From a candidate division TA06 bacterium DG_78 (GTDB lineage Bacteria; Hydrothermota; Tepidihabitantia; SM23-42), in assembly GCA_001303225.1 (NCBI GenBank), contig LJNI01000071.1:1-18662 (forward strand): 18,662 nt of DNA. The letters are read 5' to 3'. A program made the translations under genes and the position numbers. Below, piece after piece: positions 7,866 to 14,910 of this stretch (positions are counted from its first letter, which is position 1; every line of letters begins with the position of its first letter). The notes beneath the pieces are model-generated. The model had not been told where the DNA came from, searched no databases, and was given only the letters and a program-made list of their open reading frames with translations.

Positions 7866-7900
7866 CACTACGACATAACGAGAATTCTCGTAATGACAGA
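7866..7900. repeat. Palindromic intergenic repeat relic
   Basis: A perfect 14-base palindrome, ACGAGAATTCTCGT (7878-7891), is flanked by TCACTACGACATA and AATGACA. On the minus strand the part GTCATTACGAG resembles GTCATTGCGAG in the element at the start of queC, so both may be degenerate members of one dispersed family. It sits between a terminator and a promoter. Confidence 0.45.
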
Positions 7901-7916
7901 ATGAGATAAAAACACA

Positions 7917-7944
7917 TTGACCTTAATTTCTAAACAGATATAAT
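7917..7944 (+). promoter_or_regulatory. Promoter of the TPR-like gene, leaderless or nearly so
   Basis: TTGACC (7917-7922), 16 bases, TATAAT (7939-7944). The ATG begins at 7953, eight bases after the -10 box, so the message should carry at most about two leader bases. No ribosome-binding site is possible. Confidence 0.8.
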
Positions 7945-7952
7945 TTATTATC

Positions 7953-8888
7953 ATGTTATTTGTGACTATTATTCTTTTAGTCATTTCGGTAATCGTACCG
8001 GCGGTTAACCCTCACCTTAGAACACTGATCAAAATAACGCGAGGTAATGTGCAAGGCAATGCTGATGATTACTGGGACTTATATACGGAGAGCATAATTG
8101 ATGAAAAACTTTTTTCAGAGAATACTCAGCAATTAGGTGGTCTCCATAACATAAAAAAACATGAAACTAGTTTTGCAGACAAATTAATAACCGAAGCAGA
8201 GTTCTGTCAACAAATTGGGCTTGATTTTGCAAATAATGTTATGCCCATGGAATCAAAGTGGTTTTTAAATAAAGCGGAGAAACTAGGTTTAGTTACCATC
8301 GAAACTTATTATGCAAGGGCGAAGAATTACGCTCGAGAATGGAATAATATACTTCATTACAATGCTGATTTGTCAGATCCTGCATTAGAAGCCTGCGAAA
8401 CAAAGTGGCGTGAAAATTTACTGTTGGTTATCGAGAACTCTCAAGATAGTATGGATATTGAGAGGACACGGTTTGAATTAATAACAATCTATAATCCTAG
8501 CAGAACACCCATTTTTACGGATGATTTTGCACCAGAAGTAGTAAATAATTTAGAAGAATTTATCGATAACTATCCGAAAAGTCCAGTTATTCATCAGGCA
8601 TACGAAAGATTGGTTTGGTGGCTTTATACAACAGAAGACTATGCGAAACTTGGAAAAGTGTGTAGGAACTTTATCAACAACTACCTTGATTCACCAATTA
8701 TAGAATATGTAAAATTCCAACTTGCAAATGCCTACTATTTCATCGATAATTTTGCTGAAGCAACAGAAATCTATAATTCAATACAAAAAGAGTTACTACC
8801 CAATTCGGTATATCCGGGTTGGCAAAGGTGGTATATAATAGAAAAAATTGACGCTAGACTTGATAGTATAAAATTGAACTTGGATTAA
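7953..8888 (+). CDS. Membrane-anchored TPR-like protein, function unknown
   Basis: 311 residues. A hydrophobic N-terminal helix (LFVTIILLVISVIVPAV) acts as anchor or uncleaved signal. The middle is mostly helical without a recognised motif. The C-terminal 110 residues look like tetratricopeptide units (LEEFIDNYPKSPVIHQAYERLVWWLY, FINNYLDSPIIEYVKFQLANAYYF), a pattern seen in BamD/YbgF-like periplasmic scaffold proteins. No enzymatic motif is visible. The most likely role is a protein-protein adaptor on the outer side of the cytoplasmic membrane. It has its own promoter and converges on the pyrimidine phosphorylase gene with an 8-base gap. Confidence 0.72.
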   Translation: MLFVTIILLVISVIVPAVNPHLRTLIKITRGNVQGNADDYWDLYTESIIDEKLFSENTQQLGGLHNIKKHETSFADKLITEAEFCQQIGLDFANNVMPMESKWFLNKAEKLGLVTIETYYARAKNYAREWNNILHYNADLSDPALEACETKWRENLLLVIENSQDSMDIERTRFELITIYNPSRTPIFTDDFAPEVVNNLEEFIDNYPKSPVIHQAYERLVWWLYTTEDYAKLGKVCRNFINNYLDSPIIEYVKFQLANAYYFIDNFAEATEIYNSIQKELLPNSVYPGWQRWYIIEKIDARLDSIKLNLD

Positions 8889-8896
8889 AGAATAAT

Positions 8897-10231
8897 CTAA
8901 GTAAGAATTTCACGGATTAATGCTTTATGGCGGCACGGTTTTTTCTTGATGGTAAACACGCGTTGCATTTCTCTTGCCACAATTCGTGCCTTTGATTCAT
9001 TATCACTATAGATTTCTATTAAACATTCATTCTTTTCTACATGATCACCAATTTTTTTATACATTTTAAAGCCGCACGATGGGTCGATCAGGTCTTCTTT
9101 CTTTACCCTGCCACCGCCCAAGGCAACGAGCAACATTCCGATGTTAAAAGTATCAATGTTCTGTAGATAACCTTTCTTCTGAGCCCTCACCTTAATTTTG
9201 TTTTTCGCTACAGGTAATCGTGAATAATCGTCGATAATACGGACATCACCACCTTGCAGTTTAACAATCTCTCTGAATCTGTCGAGCGCTTCGCCTGTAA
9301 CAATCTTCTTCTCTAAAAGTTTTCTTCCGCCTCGTATCTTCGCAATGGTGAGCATTACCTCAGCGAGTGCCAATGTCACTTCCAAAACATCATTCGGTCC
9401 TCTACCTTGTAATACTTCTATCGTCTCTATGACCTCCAGGGAATTACCAATATAGTCACCGAGCGGATTATTCATATCAGTTACAATGGCTCTGGTCTTC
9501 ACACCCGAACGTTTGCCAATCTGAATCATTGTTTGCGCAAGCTCTTTTGTCTTTTTATATTCTTTCATGAATGCACCGCTCCCACATTTCACATCAAGGA
9601 CAAGCCCCTCAAGGTCTTCAGCTAGTTTTTTCGACATGATGCTCGCTGCAATGAGGGGTATTGAATCGACTGTTGCAGTGACATCACGTAGGGCATAGAT
9701 TTTTCTATCTGCAGGTGCGATCTCAACAGTCTGTCCAACCATTGCCACGCCTATTTTTTTTAACTGATTTTTAAATTGGTTCACCGTCAAGTCGGTTTTG
9801 AACCCAGGTATGGACTCTAATTTGTCGAGGGTACCGCCGGTATGTCCTAACCCTCTACCTGAAATCATAGGCACACACACACCGCACGAGGCAACGAGTG
9901 GCGCTAAGATGAGCGATACCTTATCGCCGACTCCACCAGTTGAGTGTTTATCAATCTTCGGCCGCTTAATATCTGAAAGGTTGAGTACTGTGCCTGAATG
10001 GAGCATTGCTGACATCATATCAGTCGTTTCTTTGAAATCCATCCCCTGGAAATAGACTGCCATTAAAAATGCTGCGAACTGATAATCGGAAAGCTTATTT
10101 TTTGTATATTCCGAAATTAAAAATTGAATTTCTTTTTGAGTTAGTTTATATCCATCTCTTTTTTTGCGAATGATCTCTATTGAATTATAATATACCAAGA
10201 TTTTTGAGCCTCTGGCATGATGCACATTCAC
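8897..10231 (-). CDS. pdp: Pyrimidine-nucleoside (thymidine) phosphorylase
   Basis: 444 residues. It cleaves thymidine, uridine or deoxyuridine with phosphate to the base and (deoxy)ribose-1-phosphate, in cytosolic salvage. Family signatures are the N-terminal helical domain IRKKRDGYKLTQKEIQF, the phosphate-binding KHSTGGVGDKVSL and SGRGLGHTGGTLDKLES, the central DVKCGSGAFM, and a C-terminal barrel-sandwich domain. Last gene of the scpB operon. The ATG at 10231 overlaps queC by 47 bases and adds about 11 residues not usual for the family. A TTG at 10198 would give a typical N-terminus and a 14-base overlap, so it is a credible alternative start. deoA is a synonym in some annotations. Confidence 0.93.
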   Translation of the reverse strand: MNVHHARGSKILVYYNSIEIIRKKRDGYKLTQKEIQFLISEYTKNKLSDYQFAAFLMAVYFQGMDFKETTDMMSAMLHSGTVLNLSDIKRPKIDKHSTGGVGDKVSLILAPLVASCGVCVPMISGRGLGHTGGTLDKLESIPGFKTDLTVNQFKNQLKKIGVAMVGQTVEIAPADRKIYALRDVTATVDSIPLIAASIMSKKLAEDLEGLVLDVKCGSGAFMKEYKKTKELAQTMIQIGKRSGVKTRAIVTDMNNPLGDYIGNSLEVIETIEVLQGRGPNDVLEVTLALAEVMLTIAKIRGGRKLLEKKIVTGEALDRFREIVKLQGGDVRIIDDYSRLPVAKNKIKVRAQKKGYLQNIDTFNIGMLLVALGGGRVKKEDLIDPSCGFKMYKKIGDHVEKNECLIEIYSDNESKARIVAREMQRVFTIKKKPCRHKALIREILT

Positions 10232-10841
10232 CGCACATGGTTTTCCCGCCGAGATAGCAGGAATAGATATTTTTCAAAGGTGCGTCGTATTGTAAGCCGA
10301 TTTTATATATCTCTCTTTTTGATAGTTTTTCCACATAACTCATCACTGTAACTTTCTTACGTGTGCTGTACCTCAATGATGTATTTATTGCCTCCACAAA
10401 CTGAGGAGTGTTATCGGGGAATTCTTGTGCTTCCTCGCGGTTAAATCCGGTTACTATCAAATCTGCACCATAGTATTCAGCATAACACGCTGCTATATTA
10501 ATAAACAATCCATTCCTATTCGGAATCCAGACATCTTTTAACGTTTTGAACTTCTTGGCGCTCACCTTTTTCTCTGCTCGTAACATAACCAGTTTATTGA
10601 ATTCATCAAAAAAGGAAATTTTAACAAGTTTATGTTTTATTTTTAGTGCACGACAAATTTTCTCAGCTGCCAGAATTTCCATTTTTGCTGAACGCTGTCC
10701 ATAATCAAAGGTAAGAGCAAATATTGGTTTTGTTTTCTTTTTGGCAATTGTAGCACTGATTGTTGAATCTAATCCGCCGGAGAGTAGGATTATACTTTTG
10801 GGTTTCCTGATAAATATAGATTTTTTAGATTGCTTCGTCAC
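10185..10841 (-). CDS. queC: 7-cyano-7-deazaguanine (preQ0) synthase QueC
   Basis: 218 residues. QueC converts 7-carboxy-7-deazaguanine to preQ0 with ATP and ammonia, a step toward queuosine. The PP-loop is SGGLDST (21-27). WIPNRNGLFINIAACYAEYYGAD is the conserved central motif. The zinc site is Cys195 with Cys203, 206 and 209 (CGECASC). The start is GTG at 10841, preceded by GCGAGGAAC. Both the ribosome-binding site and the first codons (TKQS) lie in a repeat element, and no other ATG, GTG or TTG exists before the PP-loop. The N-terminal extension of about 13 residues relative to typical QueC is therefore repeat-derived. It lies 70 bases downstream of queD. Confidence 0.95.
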   Translation of the reverse strand: MTKQSKKSIFIRKPKSIILLSGGLDSTISATIAKKKTKPIFALTFDYGQRSAKMEILAAEKICRALKIKHKLVKISFFDEFNKLVMLRAEKKVSAKKFKTLKDVWIPNRNGLFINIAACYAEYYGADLIVTGFNREEAQEFPDNTPQFVEAINTSLRYSTRKKVTVMSYVEKLSKREIYKIGLQYDAPLKNIYSCYLGGKTMCGECASCQRLKNLGIL

Positions 10842-10862
10842 TTCGTTCCTCGCAATGACGAG
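10827..10862 (-). repeat. Dispersed REP-like repeat overlapping the queC start
   Basis: On the minus strand the segment reads CTCGTCATTGCGAGGAAC, then GAAGTGACGAAGCAATCT. Its ends form the inverted pair ATTGC/GCAAT (plus-strand 10829-10833 and 10852-10856). Elements of the form GTCATTGCGAG...GAAGCAATCT recur in many bacterial genomes. This copy includes the GTG start codon and a plausible Shine-Dalgarno for queC. Eleven of its bases (10838-10848) recur in inverted orientation relative to this copy at 13657-13667. Confidence 0.7.
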
Positions 10863-10911
10863 TTCTGTATGCGATAAAAATAAATATTTAAATTATTCGC
10901 TTTCATTCGGC

Positions 10912-11277
10912 TCATTCGCCATCTTCATGGTATGTAACTGAACTGTTTGGTCCTTCCCAAACAGTAATTGATGCTACACTCTTAATTTTTTTCTTCATTT
11001 TCTGAAAAATATATACAGCTACCCACTCTGCTGTGGCATTATGTTTCTTAAAGAAACTCAGTTTATTTAAATTTTTATGATCTAATTCTTTTAAAATTCT
11101 CTTGAGCGTCATTTTCAAACGCCGGAAATCCATCGCCATACCCAATTTATCAAGCTTCTCCACCCTAATCCTAACTTCTATCTTGTACGTGTGCCCATGA
11201 ACGCCAGCGCAATCGCCAGGATAGCCTCTCACTTGATGGGCCGCGGAAAAGGTTCCTTCTACCTGCAACTCAAACAT
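10912..11277 (-). CDS. queD: 6-carboxy-5,6,7,8-tetrahydropterin synthase QueD
   Basis: 121 residues, the normal length for the family. It converts dihydroneopterin triphosphate to 6-carboxytetrahydropterin in the 7-deazaguanine pathway. Zinc ligands are His14 (FSAAHQV), His27 and His29 (VHGHTYKIEV); the catalytic Cys23 precedes them. MDFRRLK (about 49-55), LDHKNLN (Asp66, His67) and WEGP (Glu108) are the other signatures. GGGAG lies six bases upstream of the ATG. It is next to queC, and queE is absent from the window. The 3' flank has a short imperfect tandem of GCGAATGA/GCCGAATGA units (about 10890-10919). Confidence 0.94.
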   Translation of the reverse strand: MFELQVEGTFSAAHQVRGYPGDCAGVHGHTYKIEVRIRVEKLDKLGMAMDFRRLKMTLKRILKELDHKNLNKLSFFKKHNATAEWVAVYIFQKMKKKIKSVASITVWEGPNSSVTYHEDGE

Positions 11278-11289
11278 CTATCTCTCCCT

Positions 11290-11550
11290 TCACCCCGTTA
11301 GAGATAAGAAACGTTTCACTCTATTCCTGAGATAACGTTTACCCATCCCAGATTTTAAATATTTTTTTCGTGCCCGTGCATCTTGCTCGTTTAGGCATGC
11401 CTCATAGTATATCAAATTAAATGGACCTCTCCCTCTTGTTGATGCCACCTTACCAGAATTATGTTCTTTGAAACGTTTCCGTAAATCACCGGCTGAACCC
11501 GTATAGAGCTTGCCATCCCTTTTGCTCTGTAATACATAGTTACAGTACAT
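11290..11550 (-). CDS. Small GIY-YIG domain nuclease
   Basis: 86 residues, a complete single-domain protein. The GIY-YIG core is YVLQSKRDGKLYTG (5-18), followed by LRKRFKEHNSG (catalytic-type Arg) and the family glutamate in LIYYEACLNEQDA (Glu50). The C-terminus is basic (GKRYLRNRVKRFLSLTG). This UvrC-N-terminus/UPF0213-like family occurs as stray genes in many uncultured bacteria; the target is unknown. It interrupts a run of otherwise housekeeping-type genes. A perfect 14-base inverted repeat brackets it, the inner arm forming its last codons. That suggests a mobile or homing-type insertion. GGTGGAGG precedes the ATG. Confidence 0.88.
   Translation of the reverse strand: MYCNYVLQSKRDGKLYTGSAGDLRKRFKEHNSGKVASTRGRGPFNLIYYEACLNEQDARARKKYLKSGMGKRYLRNRVKRFLSLTG
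11293..11306. repeat. Left arm of 14-base inverted repeat around the GIY-YIG gene
   Basis: CCCCGTTAGAGATA, the exact reverse complement of 11562-11575. On the minus strand it encodes the last codons of the GIY-YIG gene; the TGA stop lies just outside it (11290-11292). Confidence 0.9.
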
Positions 11551-11558
11551 GCCTCCAC

Positions 11559-12095
11559 CTATATCTCTAACGGGGCAAGTCGTTCTTTCAACATCTCCCG
11601 CGCTTCAGTGAAGAAATCAAGGGCAATCTTTTCGCGATAATCAGGATACGTCCATTCGAGGGGATTGAATTGGTGTCCTTTATAAATAAGTGTCACCTCA
11701 CCATAAATACCCTTACCCAAATATATACGATGCGAATAATTCTTGGTTGAAGCAAGAATTACATTACTCATAGAAATTAAACCAGGATCAACATTTATTT
11801 GTCTGCCACCATTTTTATGTAAATATTCATTTTCGACACGATTCGATTTAATTTTTAAGTGAGCAAGAAAATCTGGATCTATCAACTTTTCAAATGCAAC
11901 CCATTGACGCAAGAGCGTACCACCCATTTCTTTGTTGTAATATGTAGTATGTGTGAATGGGATTTTCCCTGATTTCAATAAAATTCCTCCGACATCGTCA
12001 GCAAATTTTTTAAGTGCTTCGTCAACAGAAAACTCTTCGACATAAATCAGTCCCGTAATTGGCAGAACTTTTTCAGGAGTCTTAATTTTTGCCAT
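11559..12095 (-). CDS. DUF4416 family protein
   Basis: 178 residues. The sequence matches the DUF4416 layout: an N-terminal FSVDEALKKFADDVGG, then THTTYYNKEMGGTLLRQWVAFEKLIDPDFL, the core INVDPGLISMSNVILASTKNYSHRIYLGKGIYGEVTLIY and the end WTYPDYREKIALDFF. No biochemical function is established that I know of. The conserved Tyr, Glu, Asp and His positions hint at a metal or nucleotide-binding fold, but that is inference. It overlaps the upstream QueG-like gene by 14 bases and has AAGGTG four bases before the ATG, so it is cotranscribed and possibly coupled. Its last codons (LAPLEI) are inside the inverted repeat that flanks the GIY-YIG gene. Confidence 0.85.
   Translation of the reverse strand: MAKIKTPEKVLPITGLIYVEEFSVDEALKKFADDVGGILLKSGKIPFTHTTYYNKEMGGTLLRQWVAFEKLIDPDFLAHLKIKSNRVENEYLHKNGGRQINVDPGLISMSNVILASTKNYSHRIYLGKGIYGEVTLIYKGHQFNPLEWTYPDYREKIALDFFTEAREMLKERLAPLEI
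11562..11575. repeat. Right arm of 14-base inverted repeat around the GIY-YIG gene
   Basis: TATCTCTAACGGGG, the exact reverse complement of 11293-11306. It forms the last codons of the DUF4416 gene, whose TAG stop (11559-11561) lies just inside the arm. Confidence 0.9.
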
Positions 12096-12729
12096 CGCAC
12101 ACCTTCACACAGACACCACATATATGTTGACCAATCCCCCTGATTTTTGCAAACTCGTTCAATTTCTCATAACAGCGTAGTATATCAACACCGTCCTCAG
12201 AGATCGCGTGAGCTGGGCAGACCTCAATGCATTTCTTACATGTACCACAATTTGCATCAATTTTTTTGCTCAGTTCAAAATCTACATCAGTCAAGACTGA
12301 AACGTAGCGAACCTGAGCGCCATGTTGAGGATGAACGAGTAAACCGCTCCGACCAATAAATCCCAATCCTGCCTCATGTGCCAATAGTCTATGCGATACA
12401 TGACCTTTTTGTTCCTTCCAATCCACTACTTGAGAAGCAGGAATAGCAACCGCTTGGCTGCCCCATTCTTCAATGAAACGAACAAGATGGTAGGCAGTCT
12501 GATCGAGAAGCCAGTTCACTGTTTTGTAGTGATGTTTATAAATGAGTGTGGGACGGTCTTTTATTGTCGCTAATACAGATGCTGAGAGTGGATATCCAAA
12601 AACAACAACTCTGGGAAATTGATTCTGTATCTCATAGAGCGTAACATCTCCAGGAACCTCACCAAATCCGATAGGACCAACGCCAAATCGGTTAAGAAAC
12701 TGTTTTATCTCTTCTTTGGTACGTGCCAT
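12082..12729 (-). CDS. QueG-like 4Fe-4S double-cluster protein (short form)
   Basis: 215 residues. It resembles the catalytic half of epoxyqueuosine reductase: IPASQVVDWKEQKGHVSHRLLAHEAGLGFIGRSGLLVHPQHGAQVRYVSVLTD is followed by two ferredoxin motifs (Cys161, 164, 167, 171 and Cys186, 204, 207, 211). True QueG is about 350 residues with a C-terminal HEAT-like region, absent here. Short forms are usually annotated only as Fe-S binding proteins. Sharing an operon with queC and queD makes a tRNA-modification role attractive but unproven, since queA and tgt are not in view. The gene starts five bases after scpB with no Shine-Dalgarno, so it probably depends on coupling. Confidence 0.82.
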   Translation of the reverse strand: MARTKEEIKQFLNRFGVGPIGFGEVPGDVTLYEIQNQFPRVVVFGYPLSASVLATIKDRPTLIYKHHYKTVNWLLDQTAYHLVRFIEEWGSQAVAIPASQVVDWKEQKGHVSHRLLAHEAGLGFIGRSGLLVHPQHGAQVRYVSVLTDVDFELSKKIDANCGTCKKCIEVCPAHAISEDGVDILRCYEKLNEFAKIRGIGQHICGVCVKVCDGKN

Positions 12730-12734
12730 ACAAA

Positions 12735-13352
12735 TTACGTAGTGTCATCAGTCTCGTTCTGCTCATTCTCTGTACGCTCACCCACATCTTCGACAAGACC
12801 AAGCGGTGCTGGAAGATTCGGTGATCCTGTCTGCTCAAGAGACTCATGAGGCACCATATCACCAAAATCCTCTTCTCTCGGGAGATCGATAATATCCTTT
12901 ATCCCAAAATATCTCAAGAACTCTTTGGTTGTCCCGTACTGTATCGGCCTGCCAGGCAGGGGTAGCCTTCCGCGCGTCTTAATCAATCCTCTTTGCAGCA
13001 GTGTCATTAATACACCTGTTGAATCAACACCCCTCACCTTTTCTATTTCACCACGCGTAATTGGTTGATGGTAGGCGATAATTGCCAACGTCTCAAGAGC
13101 TGCTTTCGAGAGTCCTGTTTTCCTATCGTGTAACGCACCAACCTGGTCGGCAAATTCTGAAAGTGTGTAAATCTGAAACCCACCAGCAATCTCTTTTATT
13201 TCAAATGCCCGTCCTGTAGTCCGGTACTCCTGATTTAACTCGTCGACGTATCGTCGAATATCATCTTGTGGTATGCCTACGATCTCCGCTATCTTTTGTA
13301 TCGAGAGCGGCTCGTCAGTAGCAATGAGTAAAGCCTCAATTGTACGCTTCAT
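12735..13352 (-). CDS. scpB: Segregation and condensation protein B (ScpB)
   Basis: 205 residues. ScpB forms the SMC-ScpA-ScpB condensin that compacts and segregates the chromosome. Signatures: MKRTIEALLIATDEPLSIQKIAEI at the N-terminus, the second winged-helix with KAALETLAIIAYHQPITRGEIEKVRGVDS, then LPGRPIQYGTTKEFLRYFGI. The C-terminal 40 residues are acidic and low in complexity, typical of the family's variable tail. It is the first gene of the minus-strand operon; scpA is not next to it in this window. An AGGAGG (13385-13380) lies 27 bases before the ATG, too far to serve it directly, and a TAA closes the frame just upstream. Confidence 0.95.
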   Translation of the reverse strand: MKRTIEALLIATDEPLSIQKIAEIVGIPQDDIRRYVDELNQEYRTTGRAFEIKEIAGGFQIYTLSEFADQVGALHDRKTGLSKAALETLAIIAYHQPITRGEIEKVRGVDSTGVLMTLLQRGLIKTRGRLPLPGRPIQYGTTKEFLRYFGIKDIIDLPREEDFGDMVPHESLEQTGSPNLPAPLGLVEDVGERTENEQNETDDTT

Positions 13353-13405
13353 ATTTTTTTATGCTCTGTCCGCTTTTATCCTCCTCTTGCTATCTTCTCC
13401 TGGTA

Positions 13406-13433
13406 ATTATACTAAAAATTCCCAATTTGTAAA
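13406..13433 (-). promoter_or_regulatory. Promoter of the scpB-queD-queC-pdp operon
   Basis: On the minus strand TTTACA (13433-13428), 16 bases, TATAAT (13411-13406). Predicted start is near 13399, giving a leader of about 47 bases. Confidence 0.75.
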
Positions 13434-13505
13434 GTAATTCACGTAGTATACGCATTCCAGCAGTCATGAAATATATGTTACACAAGAATCCAACAGCTCC
13501 ACTTC
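13434..13505. other. Gene-free spacer inside the 416-base gap 13353-13768
   Basis: I see no gene, repeat or signal in this part. The gap as a whole holds the scpB promoter on the left, a plus-strand promoter at 13506-13533, a hairpin-rich segment to about 13671 and about 97 AT-rich featureless bases before the glycosyltransferase ATG. Confidence 0.6.
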
Positions 13506-13533
13506 TTGACTTGCCCTAAATTGTAACTATAAT
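13506..13533 (+). promoter_or_regulatory. Promoter upstream of a hairpin-rich leader or small RNA
   Basis: TTGACT (13506-13511), 16 bases, TATAAT (13528-13533). Predicted start is near 13540, 229 bases before the nearest gene. Confidence 0.75.
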
Positions 13534-13536
13534 CAA

Positions 13537-13671
13537 GGGGTATTGGAATTTGAAAAATCCCAATACCTTTGATTACGGAGATAAAATTTGATTACACAGA
13601 TTGCTAAAGTTTGCGTATCGCTGTAATCTTATTTGTTTATCACTGTAATCGAAACCGAACGAAGTGAGGTT
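13537..13671 (+). ncRNA. Candidate structured RNA or 5' leader of the GT4 gene
   Basis: Directly after a good promoter come three possible hairpins and no reading frame. (1) GGTATTGG (13539-13546) pairs perfectly with CCAATACC (13560-13567). (2) GATTACGGAGAT (13571-13582) pairs with ATCACTGTAATC (13639-13650) with one mismatch and one G-U. (3) Nested inside, GATTACA (13590-13596) pairs with TGTAATC (13622-13628). A weaker AACC/GGTT hairpin (13653-13656/13668-13671) follows. No terminator is seen before the glycosyltransferase. It could be a riboregulator, a small RNA or just a degenerate palindromic repeat. Confidence 0.4.
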
Positions 13672-13768
13672 ATGTTAAAAATTAATAGCAGAAGAAAATT
13701 ACACCAGTACGTTTTCATCAAATCTTTCATTCCTCAAAAAATATATACCAATTAACACGACCTAACGT

Positions 13769-14896
13769 ATGAAAATCTTATATATTACGAGGACATTTCC
13801 TCCATCTGTCGGTGGGATGGAGCAGCAGAGTTATGAATTTTATTATGCATTAAAAAAAATCCACGAGGTGTATTTGATATCGTGGTCACACGGATTACCG
13901 CTCTTACCGTTATTTTTTATTAAAGCAATAGTAAAAGGTTCATATTATTGCTTAAAATATCACGTCGATATTGTTCAAATGGGAGATTTATCACTATCTC
14001 CATTAGTCGTATTATTCAAGTACCTTTTTAGAAAGAAAACTCTCGCAATGTCTCATGGAAAAGATGCATTTTTTAATAATGTATTGTACTCCACTACTGT
14101 AATACCCTTAGCCAAAAAGTTGGATGGGATTGTATGTGTAAGTTCTTTTCTAAAACAACATCTCGGAACAAGAGGATTTATCGATGAAAGACTCTTTGCT
14201 ATTCCTAATGGAATAAACATTGCACTCTATGAACATGTATTGGATAGAGAAGATGCACGCAATCATATTGAAAAAACCTATGGCATCAATTTAAGAAACA
14301 CGAAAATTGTTTTGTCTGTATCCCGTCTTGTGAAGAAAAAAGGTCTTTCGAACTTTATTGAGAATATATTACCAATAGTCATCCGCAGTATTCCCAATGC
14401 TGTATTTCTCATCGTTGGCGAATCCAGAAAAAAAGAGGCAAAGGAGGAGAAAGCCAAAATCCTCCACGCCATAGAAAAACATTGCCTACAAAAACATATC
14501 CACTTTTGTGGAGAAGTAACAGACAGAACCATATTGCTCCGACAGCTCTACACCATATCAGATGTATTTATAATGCCGAATCAGCGTATAGAAGGTGATT
14601 GTGAGGGATTTGGTATTGTAGCTCTTGAATCAGCAATGCACGAGTTACCAGTGGTCGCCTTTAGTGTCGATGGCATTCCAGCTGCTGTTAAAGATGGAAA
14701 AAATGGTAAATTGCTGCCCGAAGGTAATAATCTCGGCTTTGCCCAAACCATAATCAGGCTGCTCCGTGACGAAAAAAGAAGAACAGCGCTCGGCAGGCAT
14801 GCCAGAACATTTGTGTCAAAATACTACAGTTGGGAGCGTATTACCTATATGTACAGTGATATAATAACTAAATTACATATATCGAAACGTATATAA
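13769..14896 (+). CDS. Glycosyltransferase family 4 (GT-B fold)
   Basis: 375 residues. The N-terminal acceptor domain begins MKILYITRTFPPSVGGMEQQSYEF, the usual GT4 glycine-rich loop. MSHGKDAF, VCVSSFLKQHL and IPNGIN mark the domain boundary. The C-terminal nucleotide-sugar domain has SVSRLVKKKGL and the EX7E motif in EGFGIVALE, followed by AVKDGKNGKLLPEG. It transfers a sugar from an activated donor to a surface glycan or glycolipid; donor and acceptor are not predictable. No Shine-Dalgarno precedes the ATG, and the only promoter found is 229 bases upstream beyond a hairpin-rich region. It converges with the broken GT2 gene, suggesting a decaying glycan locus. Confidence 0.92.
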   Translation: MKILYITRTFPPSVGGMEQQSYEFYYALKKIHEVYLISWSHGLPLLPLFFIKAIVKGSYYCLKYHVDIVQMGDLSLSPLVVLFKYLFRKKTLAMSHGKDAFFNNVLYSTTVIPLAKKLDGIVCVSSFLKQHLGTRGFIDERLFAIPNGINIALYEHVLDREDARNHIEKTYGINLRNTKIVLSVSRLVKKKGLSNFIENILPIVIRSIPNAVFLIVGESRKKEAKEEKAKILHAIEKHCLQKHIHFCGEVTDRTILLRQLYTISDVFIMPNQRIEGDCEGFGIVALESAMHELPVVAFSVDGIPAAVKDGKNGKLLPEGNNLGFAQTIIRLLRDEKRRTALGRHARTFVSKYYSWERITYMYSDIITKLHISKRI

Positions 14897-14910
14897 TCGA
14901 TACCTGTTTC

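Noticed and set aside
7585..7917. Minus-strand open frame of 110 codons with an AAAGGAGG ahead of an internal ATG near 7846
   Set aside because: It runs antisense through the terminator hairpin and the C-terminus of the small lipoprotein gene, with serine/phenylalanine-rich translation typical of a shadow frame.
8880..8900. Possible hairpin TTGGATTA/TAATCTAA between the convergent stops
   Set aside because: Short, with one G-U pair and no T-run, so not supported as a terminator.
13541..13650. CRISPR-like array from the recurring GATTAC/GTAATC units
   Set aside because: The units are only six bases, in inverted nested order and without regular spacers.
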